This document shows positions 17,202 to 26,332 of a stretch of DNA of 64,000 nt, one piece after another. This DNA comes from Candidatus Enterococcus ferrettii (GTDB taxonomy: Bacteria > Bacillota > Bacilli > Lactobacillales > Enterococcaceae). A program made the translations under genes and the position numbers. The stretch's first letter is position 1. Every line of letters starts with the position of its first letter. The notes below the pieces were generated by a model that was given only the letters and a program-made list of their open reading frames with translations, searched no databases and had not been told where the DNA came from. The stretch lies in contig NZ_JAFREL010000003.1 of NCBI RefSeq assembly GCF_017377655.1, positions 276 to 64,275 on the forward strand. Direction: 5' to 3'.

Positions 17202-19210
17202 TTAACTTGACAGTTATTAAGCTTAGTTATTTCGACTTTTTTATCATTCATGCACTTTACAATAGTAATAGTCTTATTCAGACAGATTGTCGGAAAATGC
17301 TCCTCCTCCAAATATTCATCCGTACTTAATACCTTTAAACTTTTCAAAACATCTTGTAAGTCTGCAGCGTCGACCCACCAAGTTAGTTTATTAGTAGAAT
17401 CATTGTTATTTCTTTCTGAGGAAAGTGTCACATCAAAAGGAAGTTTCACTTTTGTATTGCTTTGAACTTCTGCCACAAGTCGCTGTTGCCTAGTTAGATT
17501 AATAGTATCAAACGGATGACGACCACGATAATCAAGGTAAAGTTTATTAAGGTATAAAGAATAGTCTTTATTGATTCGACATACTCTTTTTAGGCTGTAT
17601 ATCATTTTGCCACCCTCAAGATTATAATTATTAAGTTTGATCAAACGTGGACAAATATTAGCATCAAATATTGTTCTAAAAGCAGTTTCGTCCATATTAT
17701 TTAACTGATTAACCGAAGAGAAAAATTTTTTTAGTTCCTCATACTTCTCAAGCAAATATGGTTCTATGAAGTCAGTTACTTCCACTTCTAAATTACCTTT
17801 TAGATCAATACCACACTGTCCATTTTTGTTAAAAGTTGCTAACTTCATTATTGAATTATCTATAAATTCTCTCTGATCATAGTTAATCCTTATTGTATAA
17901 GACTCTCTATCAGTCTCTTTCTTTTTAAAACTATTGATGCCCATCTCATACTGATGGACTTTTTTATTTTTAGTTATTTTATAAGGCTCTATTTTAGCTC
18001 TCAGTAATTCTATTACTCCATTTCTAATATCTCTTTTCTCACCAATCATCATGTCGCAACTCTGCCCTATTAAGACATAATAATTTTCCTCACCGTCTAC
18101 GAAAACATCTCCGGGTGCTAATGGTTCGTGAAATTCATTTACTTTATAGTCAAAAGCTTCAAACGTGTTTACTTTTTCCAGTTCTTGATTATAGCTTTCT
18201 TCATCATCTAAAAACTTTATAGCTTTAGTCAGTTTGATTATATCTTTAATTTGATCATGTGTATTCAGATTGTAACTAAATAGTAATTGAAACCAGTTAG
18301 TTACAACCTTGTAATTTGTAATTCCTTCAAAATTTGCCATTTTGGAAAGGTAAGCTGCTATTCCGTTATTTGTGATAATTTCATTAAAGGATTTATTCAT
18401 TGAATCTAGATAAACTAATTTTAGGTTCCTTAAAATACAACTGTACGCACTCTTAGTTATAGCCTTTTTTAGATTCTCGTCCGGATCTTTTGAATTTTTT
18501 TCGACAATCTGAATGTATACATTTTCTGCTGTTTCAGTTATTAAACTAGTTGGATTTGATGTAAAGATTGTAGCCATTATCTCTAGACCTTTACTATTTT
18601 CTTCTTCATTGTCTTTACTTACATCGTTTATTTTCTTTATAATTTTATTAGCACAATTTGTTCCATTCAATTGATTATCGATTATACAGATTACCCTTGA
18701 ATTACCTTTCGCAATTCGAATTAGATCGTTGTCAAAACTTTCTTCTGTATCAGCATTATAATTTTTATAGATTTTGAATTTTTTCCATTGTCTATCCTTA
18801 CGCAAATAGTCATTGAAAATATTATTGTAAGCTTTGGAAGAAGTTATCCCCATTCCATAAGAAGACAAGTATCTCAAAAGATCTTGGTCATTAGTAAAAT
18901 CAATTGCATTATAAATCTGATGAATATTCTCGTTGCTTTTACGTTTTAAAAAAGACCAAATATCTCCTTCTGGGACTTTCTCCCAGTCCATCTCGGGAAA
19001 ATCCTCATTGAAAGCATTGTTGAATTCGATCAGCACCTCAATATCAAACCCTATTTTTTTTATGTCTTCCAATAATACCTCTCTCAATTCTGGATTAATT
19101 CGAAGAAATCCATACAACAGCGCTGATTTGTCAGGCTCAAATGGAAAGTCATCTTCAAAAATAATGATTTCTTCACAGTTGATAATACTTAAAAAATCTG
19201 TGTAATTCAT
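17186..19210 (-). CDS. Receiver-domain-like partner of the MORC/histidine-kinase ATPase
   Basis: 674 residues, soluble. The N-terminal region has the elements of a response-receiver fold split by an insertion. EEIIIFEDDFPFE (D20, D21) resembles strand 1 with the acidic pair. VICIIDNQLNG (about 172-183) resembles strand 3 with the phospho-acceptor Asp and the following Gly. GLEIMATIFTSNP resembles strand 4 with its Ser/Thr. About 150 residues separate the first two elements, much more than in ordinary receivers. The C-terminal 400 residues are unassigned; no nuclease motif was recognised. Its ATG overlaps the ATPase stop by one base, so the two are translationally coupled. I believe a divergent receiver family of this kind is catalogued in Pfam, but could not check. 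Confidence 0.6.
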   Translation of the reverse strand: MNYTDFLSIINCEEIIIFEDDFPFEPDKSALLYGFLRINPELREVLLEDIKKIGFDIEVLIEFNNAFNEDFPEMDWEKVPEGDIWSFLKRKSNENIHQIYNAIDFTNDQDLLRYLSSYGMGITSSKAYNNIFNDYLRKDRQWKKFKIYKNYNADTEESFDNDLIRIAKGNSRVICIIDNQLNGTNCANKIIKKINDVSKDNEEENSKGLEIMATIFTSNPTSLITETAENVYIQIVEKNSKDPDENLKKAITKSAYSCILRNLKLVYLDSMNKSFNEIITNNGIAAYLSKMANFEGITNYKVVTNWFQLLFSYNLNTHDQIKDIIKLTKAIKFLDDEESYNQELEKVNTFEAFDYKVNEFHEPLAPGDVFVDGEENYYVLIGQSCDMMIGEKRDIRNGVIELLRAKIEPYKITKNKKVHQYEMGINSFKKKETDRESYTIRINYDQREFIDNSIMKLATFNKNGQCGIDLKGNLEVEVTDFIEPYLLEKYEELKKFFSSVNQLNNMDETAFRTIFDANICPRLIKLNNYNLEGGKMIYSLKRVCRINKDYSLYLNKLYLDYRGRHPFDTINLTRQQRLVAEVQSNTKVKLPFDVTLSSERNNNDSTNKLTWWVDAADLQDVLKSLKVLSTDEYLEEEHFPTICLNKTITIVKCMNDKKVEITKLNNCQVKIKKL

Positions 19211-21861
19211 TAGACCCCTCCATTAATAAAAGTATCATCTGCATCATATGTGATCATGAATTTATATGGATTACCTAAAAAGTTTTTTTCTTCTAAAAGT
19301 TCAATATCTGCCCCAAATGAGTTTAATATTTTTTTTACTATATACAAGCCCATACCTCTGCCTTCCCCAACTGGTTTTCCTGACTGTAACGCTTCAAAAA
19401 GTATATCTCTCATCTCTGGAAGAACACCTGTGCCTGTATCATGAACAATGAACGAAAAATCATTTTTATATTCAATAATTATCTTATCAATATCATCATT
19501 TATTGAGTAGCTCTCGTCTTTACGTGCATTACTTTTTCTCTTATTGATCCAGTAAATAGAATTATTAAATAAATTGTAAAAAACGTGCAATAATACTCCC
19601 TTAGGAACAGACCAAATTAAATCGTCGAATTCGCATTGAACTTCTATTTTGCCTTCCTCAAAAGACTTTAGTAAATTTTCTTTAACCTTAAAAACTACCT
19701 CAGTTATATTTTGCTCATAGAAGTCATCATATGTTCCCTTTTTGATAAAGGTGTTTTCCAGAAACAAATACAAATTTCCAACACTCTCTATTTTATCAGC
19801 AATGACCTTATAGCTATTTTTTATAGGCTGGACATGTTTATTAAACATTGGAACATCTTCATGATCTAAAAAATATTCCTTAAGGACGTCAAAATGTTCT
19901 ACAGCATTTTTATCCATCGCAGTTTTACTAACTGAATGCAATTCATGAGTAATTGCTTCAGTAATAATCCCATTAGCCATCAATTTGTAGTTATTATATA
20001 CCTCAACTTCTATTGCTCTTAATTGATCACTAGCTTCATCTAATAATTTTGCTGCTGCCTTTTTAGTTGCTTCATCATCCTGTAAGTAGGTAATAGTTCG
20101 ACTAACAACTTGGCTTACGGAATTTAGAGTTTCTTTTCTTATTTGTTTCGTATCTTCTTCTAAGGTTACGATTAACTCATCGTTTAATTTTTCTAGATAG
20201 CCTAATAATTCACCTGTGTCCTTAATCGACTTCTTTATGTTGCTAGTCCTTTTCTTTATTTGTTTACCTAAATTTTCGATTAATAATCCGTCTTCTTCTA
20301 GTATAACTTTTACTAAAGCGTTTACCCTTTGGTTCAACTTATAAAATAATTCATTGAAAACAATATTCAAAATACTTTTCATAGCTTTAGATACAGGTGC
20401 TTGGTGATTGATATCCAGGCGAGAACTAATTTCTTTAATATTTTCTTGTTTAGGATCATTTATGGAAATAAATCCTAATGTATTTCCTAGATCAAATCTG
20501 AAAAATTGTTGTCCTTTAGTTCTGTACTGTTGCAATTTAAGCCAATCACTCTCCTGATCTCCCAAAAAACCAATCCTATAATTCCCTCTATACAGTTTGA
20601 TTCCGTTATAATCACTCAAAAAACTTTTCAAAGTTCCGATTTCAACCTCTGGACCCACTAATCCTTCTTCTCGTGCTGAGTCAATAATTATACTGGACCC
20701 CACAGCAATATTCTGTTTAAAAGAATACACAGAACCTACTATAGGACAAACCTTTTCCACATTTTCTATCAGGTCAGAAACTACTTTCTTTGAATATTTT
20801 TCCCTATCATCGGGGTCTCTTATAGTATTTGCATAAGTTTTGTCTAATTCATCAATAATAGAATCAATAATTTCTTTTTCATTTATGCTCAACCTAGCAA
20901 CATTCTCTATCCTTTCCAAATTTCTTTCTAAAAGCTCTTTATAGTAAGAATGCTGCCTTTTCAACCTTTTGAAAGGCTCCGGTTTTACCAAAACTCTATG
21001 CAATCTTTCTAAATACCACGGTTTTAATTCTATAGAACATGTTAAACTTACACCGTCTTCACTTGTAGTTAGCTCAAATGAGTGCTCACTTTCGGATAAA
21101 GACAACATATCTATAGGAAATGAGATGTCCAAAGCTTTTCCATTATAAAACATACTCATTTTTGGTTTGTTTGCACTGCTATCATAAGGAGAGATCAAAA
21201 ATGAAATTGCTGAGCGTAGTTCACTGATGACAGGGGTTGCTCCATCAACAAAATCAAAACTGATTTGATCAGGAACATCTAAAAAATCAGAGATCTGCAC
21301 ACCAAAAATCCATAATTTTGTGTAGTATTCGGTTTCTTTAGGAAATTGGCGATACGGCACAAAGTATTTCCTATTTCCAATAGTATTTGATTCAACTATA
21401 TCTTCCCAATCAATAAATACAATTGATCCATGTTTTTCATTTCTTGAAGCAGTTTCCACTATTATGCTTTTACCTAGTCTTTGCGTTGCTAACCTACCTA
21501 TCCCTTTTTCACCAAGCGTATCACTTTCTTTATCATTAAATTTTATATCTGTACCAATTTCTAAAAAGCCATTCTCTAAAGTGTAATCATCCATTCCCTT
21601 TCCATTATCTTCAATAATACAAAATGAAGACTCTAGTACGCCTTTAGGTAATAGCTCAAGAATTTCATTTCTTATTCCCTGGTTTTCTATTTTTTTAAAT
21701 TCTTCAGCATCATCATACAAATGAATACTTATATTACTAGCTTCAGCATCGATCGAATTCTTTATTAATTCAATTAAAGCAACGCTAGAATTAGTAATCA
21801 AATCCGTACCCAAATGTTTGATTACTCTAGAGTTCATTTTTAACTCCTTTTGTTTATCCAT
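19210..21861 (-). CDS. MORC/MutL-type GHKL ATPase fused to a histidine-kinase-like module
   Basis: 883 residues, soluble. The N-terminal GHKL ATPase is of the MORC/HATPase_c_3 type: N-box ELIKNSIDA (N35), EDNGKGMDD (D85, G87) and GEKGIGRLATQRLG (117-130). A long middle with coiled-coil character (about 500-620) leads to a helical segment with ITEAITHELHS (H near 640), like a histidine-kinase H-box. A second HATPase follows with NLFNNSIYWI, DTGTG (about 808) and GRGMGLYIV (about 834). The protein therefore carries two ATP sites of different GHKL branches. GGAGG precedes the ATG, inside the methyltransferase end. It is operonic with a C5 methyltransferase and a receiver-like protein, suggesting an effector or sensor of an anti-phage system (inference). 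Confidence 0.85.
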   Translation of the reverse strand: MDKQKELKMNSRVIKHLGTDLITNSSVALIELIKNSIDAEASNISIHLYDDAEEFKKIENQGIRNEILELLPKGVLESSFCIIEDNGKGMDDYTLENGFLEIGTDIKFNDKESDTLGEKGIGRLATQRLGKSIIVETASRNEKHGSIVFIDWEDIVESNTIGNRKYFVPYRQFPKETEYYTKLWIFGVQISDFLDVPDQISFDFVDGATPVISELRSAISFLISPYDSSANKPKMSMFYNGKALDISFPIDMLSLSESEHSFELTTSEDGVSLTCSIELKPWYLERLHRVLVKPEPFKRLKRQHSYYKELLERNLERIENVARLSINEKEIIDSIIDELDKTYANTIRDPDDREKYSKKVVSDLIENVEKVCPIVGSVYSFKQNIAVGSSIIIDSAREEGLVGPEVEIGTLKSFLSDYNGIKLYRGNYRIGFLGDQESDWLKLQQYRTKGQQFFRFDLGNTLGFISINDPKQENIKEISSRLDINHQAPVSKAMKSILNIVFNELFYKLNQRVNALVKVILEEDGLLIENLGKQIKKRTSNIKKSIKDTGELLGYLEKLNDELIVTLEEDTKQIRKETLNSVSQVVSRTITYLQDDEATKKAAAKLLDEASDQLRAIEVEVYNNYKLMANGIITEAITHELHSVSKTAMDKNAVEHFDVLKEYFLDHEDVPMFNKHVQPIKNSYKVIADKIESVGNLYLFLENTFIKKGTYDDFYEQNITEVVFKVKENLLKSFEEGKIEVQCEFDDLIWSVPKGVLLHVFYNLFNNSIYWINKRKSNARKDESYSINDDIDKIIIEYKNDFSFIVHDTGTGVLPEMRDILFEALQSGKPVGEGRGMGLYIVKKILNSFGADIELLEEKNFLGNPYKFMITYDADDTFINGGV

Positions 21862-21863
21862 GC

Positions 21864-23003
21864 TTAACCTCCGTTAGAATTATTAATCTCAAATAGTATT
21901 TCATGTAAAGTTTTTGCGATGCTTTCTGCCATCAAATAAGGAACCCCATTACCTATCATTTTGAATTTTTTAGTTAGCGAAACTGTTTCAGGTAAACAAA
22001 ATTCTTTAGGTAACGATTGCACTGCCATTGCTTCTGCTACAGACAATCTTCTTTTTAAATAAGGATGTAAATGAACTTCATTATTTCCATATGCAGCAGT
22101 TGGCGAATATCTCCACCTGTGCAATCTTTTGAATGATTTTCTTCGTACATCACCTTCAGCTATTATTTCCATTTTTGATATCCCCTGTCTCACTTTAAAT
22201 TGATCAGTCCGATTAGGGTGGTCTGAAATTTTATTTTTTTCAAACCAATGATTCACTGTTAATTGTATAGGCCCTTTATAATTAAATTCTCTACTACTAT
22301 TCTCGACAAAATTTTCTTCAGATGGCCATTTCATTGACAAAATTTTTGCCGCATCATACTTTTGATTTTTCTCCCAAGGAAAATTGAATTCTCCATTCTC
22401 TTTTATATCAAATTTATGTATAGCCTTTAATTTTTTATGGAGAATACCAATCATTATTATCCTTTCTCTATGCTGGGGAACTCCATAACTTAGAGAATTG
22501 AGGAGTTGGTCTGAAATTGCATATCCAGATTCCGCCATATTCTTTCTCATTTCCATATAAAATATTTGGTGCTTTTTAGTTCTAATTAATCCCTTTACAT
22601 TTTCGAATAAAAAGAAATCCGGTTTGCACTTAGTTATCAATTTAAAATACGTTTCAGTTAGAATTCCATTTTCTCCTTGTACTCCTTTGTTTTTACCGGC
22701 TACAGAAAAATCTGGGCAGGGTGGCCCACCAATGAATCCTACTAGATTGCCCTTCTTCTTCTCATTAAAAACCATTTGGTAAAGATTTTTAGTTTCTTTC
22801 TCTTCTAGAAAATCTGAAGCACTTCTATTTATATACCCATAGAAAGGGTTCCCTTCTTTGAGAATACCTCTGACGTAAGAGTACGATTCTATAAAGGTTT
22901 TTTCATATTCATTTACAAATACCACTTCATAATTACTATTTTCAAATGCTAAATCCAGCATTCCTGCTCCTGAGAAAAAGGAAAAAATCACTATTTTTGA
23001 CAT
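21864..23003 (-). CDS. C5 cytosine DNA methyltransferase
   Basis: 379 residues. It transfers a methyl group from S-adenosylmethionine to C5 of cytosine in DNA. Motifs in order: I FSFFSGAGMLDL (7-18), IV GGPPCPDFS with catalytic Cys96, VI ENV (E134), VIII PQHRER (176-181), a compact target-recognition region (LHRWRYSPTAAYGNNEVH, about 293-310), IX RRLSVAEAMAVQSLP and X GNGVPYLMAESIAKTL near 353. All catalytic motifs are present. AGGTGA precedes the start. It is the first gene of the island operon, 2 bases before the MORC-type ATPase. No partner endonuclease of a standard type II system is seen beside it, so modification of self DNA in a non-classical restriction system is the likely role. Confidence 0.93.
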   Translation of the reverse strand: MSKIVIFSFFSGAGMLDLAFENSNYEVVFVNEYEKTFIESYSYVRGILKEGNPFYGYINRSASDFLEEKETKNLYQMVFNEKKKGNLVGFIGGPPCPDFSVAGKNKGVQGENGILTETYFKLITKCKPDFFLFENVKGLIRTKKHQIFYMEMRKNMAESGYAISDQLLNSLSYGVPQHRERIIMIGILHKKLKAIHKFDIKENGEFNFPWEKNQKYDAAKILSMKWPSEENFVENSSREFNYKGPIQLTVNHWFEKNKISDHPNRTDQFKVRQGISKMEIIAEGDVRRKSFKRLHRWRYSPTAAYGNNEVHLHPYLKRRLSVAEAMAVQSLPKEFCLPETVSLTKKFKMIGNGVPYLMAESIAKTLHEILFEINNSNGG

Positions 23004-23530
23004 TAAATCACCTGTTCTAATATGAATTGCTTCACTATATTTTACTTACCTTATATAGTAACAATTTTCAAATGCTTTTAATAGAAGTTTATTCGATTTA
23101 CACTAGCCATAAAAGAAGGGATCATGTATTTTTTTCATTAACGAACTTTATACAGCAGTATTTGATATTCTCAATGCGAAAAACTGATTGTACCCAGTAA
23201 CTTTTGTTAATCATCACAATTGTATTGTTCCATACCTCTCTTCTGAATCATTCATGCCAAATTAGAAATATTATCAATCTTATTTAAATTATCATAGTTT
23301 CTTTTGCATGGGTAATTCTTGTCAAAATCGTCCTATTATAGTTCAAAATCAATCATTCTACTTTATTATGAACACTTAGATTGAAAGAAAAATAGGTGAG
23401 TCCCGATATACAAATAAGATATCTCTATTGTTATCGATTTATTTTCAGTTACAAATAGATATACCTCATTACTGATCGCTTATTATTCTGATATACTAAA
23501 ATCAATTAATTTTAGTCAGGAGCTTAAAAA
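23004..23530. promoter_or_regulatory. Divergent intergenic region of the defence-like island
   Basis: 527 AT-rich bases without a supported gene lie between the minus-strand methyltransferase and the plus-strand helicase. It must contain promoters for both directions. A candidate for the helicase is at 23469-23497. No convincing operator repeat was found by eye. Confidence 0.5.
23469..23497 (+). promoter_or_regulatory. Candidate promoter of the helicase gene
   Basis: TTACTG, a 17-base spacer and TATACT, 34 bases before the helicase ATG. The -10 is good and the -35 weak. The RBS CAGGAG follows at about 23517. Confidence 0.4.
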
Positions 23531-26329
23531 ATGAACTGGATTATCCTCCCCATAATTCTGGTATCCACAGTCGTGGCATTACTCATTATCAGCAAAAGAA
23601 AAACAACAGAAACAACTATTAGACAAAACAATTCTTTTGATTTAGAAGAAGCTGCATTAACATCTGCTAAAAGTATTATCATACCTAAATCAATAGAGTT
23701 GAAAATGAAGGAATTTTTATATGAGTTAGAAATAGCCTTTTCTTCTGAACAGTATATGAAGAAACGGTTTATTCGCGAGCTTGAAGAAAAATATGGATTT
23801 TTTTCCAAAAGAATCTCTTTGAGAATCAGCAAGCATCCTCTGGCAAAGGAATTTATAGAGACGTACTCCTTGATGCCCGATTTAGTAAAACATCATAACG
23901 AAGAATATATTTCCAAGAAGAAAATTGAATACCAACATTCTTTGCCAGTAATTAATGGCCATGAGTTGGATGATTACCAAAAAGCAGCAGTGCTTAGTAA
24001 AGAAGAGAATATTTTAGTAAATGCTGGAGCAGGTAGCGGGAAATCCACGACTATTATTGGAAAAGTTAAGATTCTGATTGAAGAAGAATCTGTTGATCCC
24101 TCTCAGATACTTGTTTTGTCGTTTACCAAAGCAAGTGCACTTGATATGAATAAACTACTTTCTGAAGTTTTGCCTGAATACAAAATTCAGGCCTCAACCT
24201 TCCATAGTCTGGGAAGATCTATTATTAAAGAAACTACTGGGACATCGGTTAATGTCGAACCCGGTCCTTCTAACAACTTTCTCCCTTCATTTATAACGTA
24301 CTTGATTAGCGGGCAAAGTCCTAACAGTAGCCTTTTTTATGAATTTATCGCTCTTTATTACAACATTCCTGAAGATGTGAACGACTTTTTTGACGAAAAA
24401 TTCCGCGAAAAATACAATGACACTTCCTATAACTATGAAACACTTCGCAATCAGCTAGCAAAGAACGGCGGCTTTTCTAAAGAGTATGAAACACTTAACA
24501 AGCACTATGTTAAGAGTGTCGAAGAGTTAGTCCTCGCGAACTATCTTTTCTTAAACGGCGTTAACTACGAATATGAAAAAAACTATGCTGTTGGTCGTGA
24601 GCAAGGATGGGACTACGGATATGGTTGGGACAGATATCACCCTGACTTTTACCTTCCTGATTACGATATCTATTTAGAGCATTTTGGAATAAGCAAAGAT
24701 TTTAAGGCTCCGTGGTTAAGTGATACAGAGGGGAAACATTATGTAGAAAACATCTATAAGAAAAGAGAGATTCATAAACATAATCAAACAACATTGGTAG
24801 AAACTTATTCCTTCTATAATACGGAAGGTCGTTTGGTCGAAGAACTAGAAATACTACTGGATGGTTTGGGAATTAAACGATCTACAGAAAATTTGAAATT
24901 ATTATATGAATCAGAGTCGCTTAGGAATTCAATTGAAGTAACGAACTTTACTAGCCTACTGTCTACTTTTATAAATCTGTTTAAATCGTCGAATAATTCT
25001 ATAGAGATATTTGATGATTGGTTCCACCAAGTTAGAGCACTTCCTGACTTTACACGTAAAAGAGAAACCATCTTTCTATCGATTGCTAAGGAAGCACTCA
25101 TTCAATACAGAGAAAGCTTGGAAAAAAATCGAAAAATTGATTTTCACGATATGATTAATCAAGCTGCTGAATTTGTTAGCGAAAAACGATATAAGAGTCC
25201 ATTTGCTCACATAATTATCGACGAATACCAAGATATTTCCAACTCTCGCTATCACTTAGTAAATGAATTGAAAAAACACCAGGATGCACAGATATTCGCT
25301 GTAGGGGATGATTGGCAAGCTATCTATCGCTTTACTGGAAGTGATCTTTCATTATTTACCGATTTTGAGAAGTATTTTGGTGATACAGATCATCGTAATA
25401 TTGTAAAAACCTATCGAAACTCTCAGGAGCTCATTGATATATCAGGAAAATTTGTAATGAAAAATCCAAAGCAAACTTCTAAGCAACTGATCTCAGATAA
25501 ATCATTGCAACACCCGATTATTATTATGGATGCAAAGAAGGAGCGTTATTCACAAATTCTTGAAACGATTTTTGATCAAATCATTGAAGATAATGCGGGT
25601 AACGAAAAGGTTGAAGTCCTATTTTTATATCGTATGAACAAAGATTTAGAAGTACTTAACTCCGTAAAATGGATCGTAAAAGCAAAGGATGGCTTGACCC
25701 TGACTGATGGGAAATACAAAAATATCCATATTATGAACAAAACAGTTCACTCATCCAAGGGTTTACAAGCAGATGAGGTGATTATACTAAATATGAACGA
25801 TAGTCTAAATGGCTTCCCTAATAAACGTGAAGATGATGACTTATTACGCTATGTTAACAATACAAAAGATGATTTCGAATTCGAAGAAGAACGCAGACTA
25901 TTCTATGTAGCATTGACTAGAACGAAAAACCATACTTATATCCTTAGTGATCCGATAAAGCCTTCTGTTTTTGTCGAAGAATTGCTTGATAACTCTAAAT
26001 ATCCAGCAGTCTCTCATGGAAACCAAGAAACTGAGGTCTCTGCTCATAAAACGAAATTAAAATGTCCAAAATGCAAAGTTGGAAAATTACTCTGTGGTCC
26101 TACAAAAAAAGGAACCTTGTATTACAAATGTACATTTTCTAGATGTGGGTTTACCTATTTTGATAATACCAAATCACCTGAAAAACTCCCGATTTATATC
26201 AAGTGTGATAAATGTGGCGGCTACAGAATTAAACTACCTGGAGTAGGAAAATATGGAGATTATTATAAATGTGAGTACGGGTGTGGGAATTTGAATGCAG
26301 AACAGTATATGAATGATTTGGAGGATTAA
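23531..26329 (+). CDS. UvrD/Rep-like SF1 helicase with embedded PD-(D/E)XK-like domain and C-terminal zinc ribbons
   Basis: 932 residues. A hydrophobic N-terminal helix (WIILPIILVSTVVALLII) is followed by an SF1A helicase: Walker A NAGAGSGKST near 162-171, VLSFTKASALDMN, Walker B IIIDEYQD near 563, VGDDWQAIYRFTGSD, HSSKGLQADEVI near 740 and RLFYVALTRTK. Inserted at about 365-425 is HPDFYLPDYDIYLEHFG...YKKREIHKHNQTTLVETYS, which resembles the nuclease-like insert of helicase IV-type proteins (D, E and K in order). Two C4 zinc ribbons end the protein (CPKCKVGKLLCG; CDKCGGYRIK). ATP-driven unwinding, possibly with DNA cleavage, is inferred. It is transcribed away from the methyltransferase operon and followed after 3 bases by a membrane protein. 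It could supply the nuclease that the island otherwise lacks. Confidence 0.85.
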   Translation: MNWIILPIILVSTVVALLIISKRKTTETTIRQNNSFDLEEAALTSAKSIIIPKSIELKMKEFLYELEIAFSSEQYMKKRFIRELEEKYGFFSKRISLRISKHPLAKEFIETYSLMPDLVKHHNEEYISKKKIEYQHSLPVINGHELDDYQKAAVLSKEENILVNAGAGSGKSTTIIGKVKILIEEESVDPSQILVLSFTKASALDMNKLLSEVLPEYKIQASTFHSLGRSIIKETTGTSVNVEPGPSNNFLPSFITYLISGQSPNSSLFYEFIALYYNIPEDVNDFFDEKFREKYNDTSYNYETLRNQLAKNGGFSKEYETLNKHYVKSVEELVLANYLFLNGVNYEYEKNYAVGREQGWDYGYGWDRYHPDFYLPDYDIYLEHFGISKDFKAPWLSDTEGKHYVENIYKKREIHKHNQTTLVETYSFYNTEGRLVEELEILLDGLGIKRSTENLKLLYESESLRNSIEVTNFTSLLSTFINLFKSSNNSIEIFDDWFHQVRALPDFTRKRETIFLSIAKEALIQYRESLEKNRKIDFHDMINQAAEFVSEKRYKSPFAHIIIDEYQDISNSRYHLVNELKKHQDAQIFAVGDDWQAIYRFTGSDLSLFTDFEKYFGDTDHRNIVKTYRNSQELIDISGKFVMKNPKQTSKQLISDKSLQHPIIIMDAKKERYSQILETIFDQIIEDNAGNEKVEVLFLYRMNKDLEVLNSVKWIVKAKDGLTLTDGKYKNIHIMNKTVHSSKGLQADEVIILNMNDSLNGFPNKREDDDLLRYVNNTKDDFEFEEERRLFYVALTRTKNHTYILSDPIKPSVFVEELLDNSKYPAVSHGNQETEVSAHKTKLKCPKCKVGKLLCGPTKKGTLYYKCTFSRCGFTYFDNTKSPEKLPIYIKCDKCGGYRIKLPGVGKYGDYYKCEYGCGNLNAEQYMNDLED

Positions 26330-26332
26330 CTT

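Noticed and set aside
23004..23530. Possible small RNA or toxin gene in the long divergent gap of the island
   Set aside because: No terminator-like structure, start signal or coding pattern could be defended; only a weak promoter is reported.
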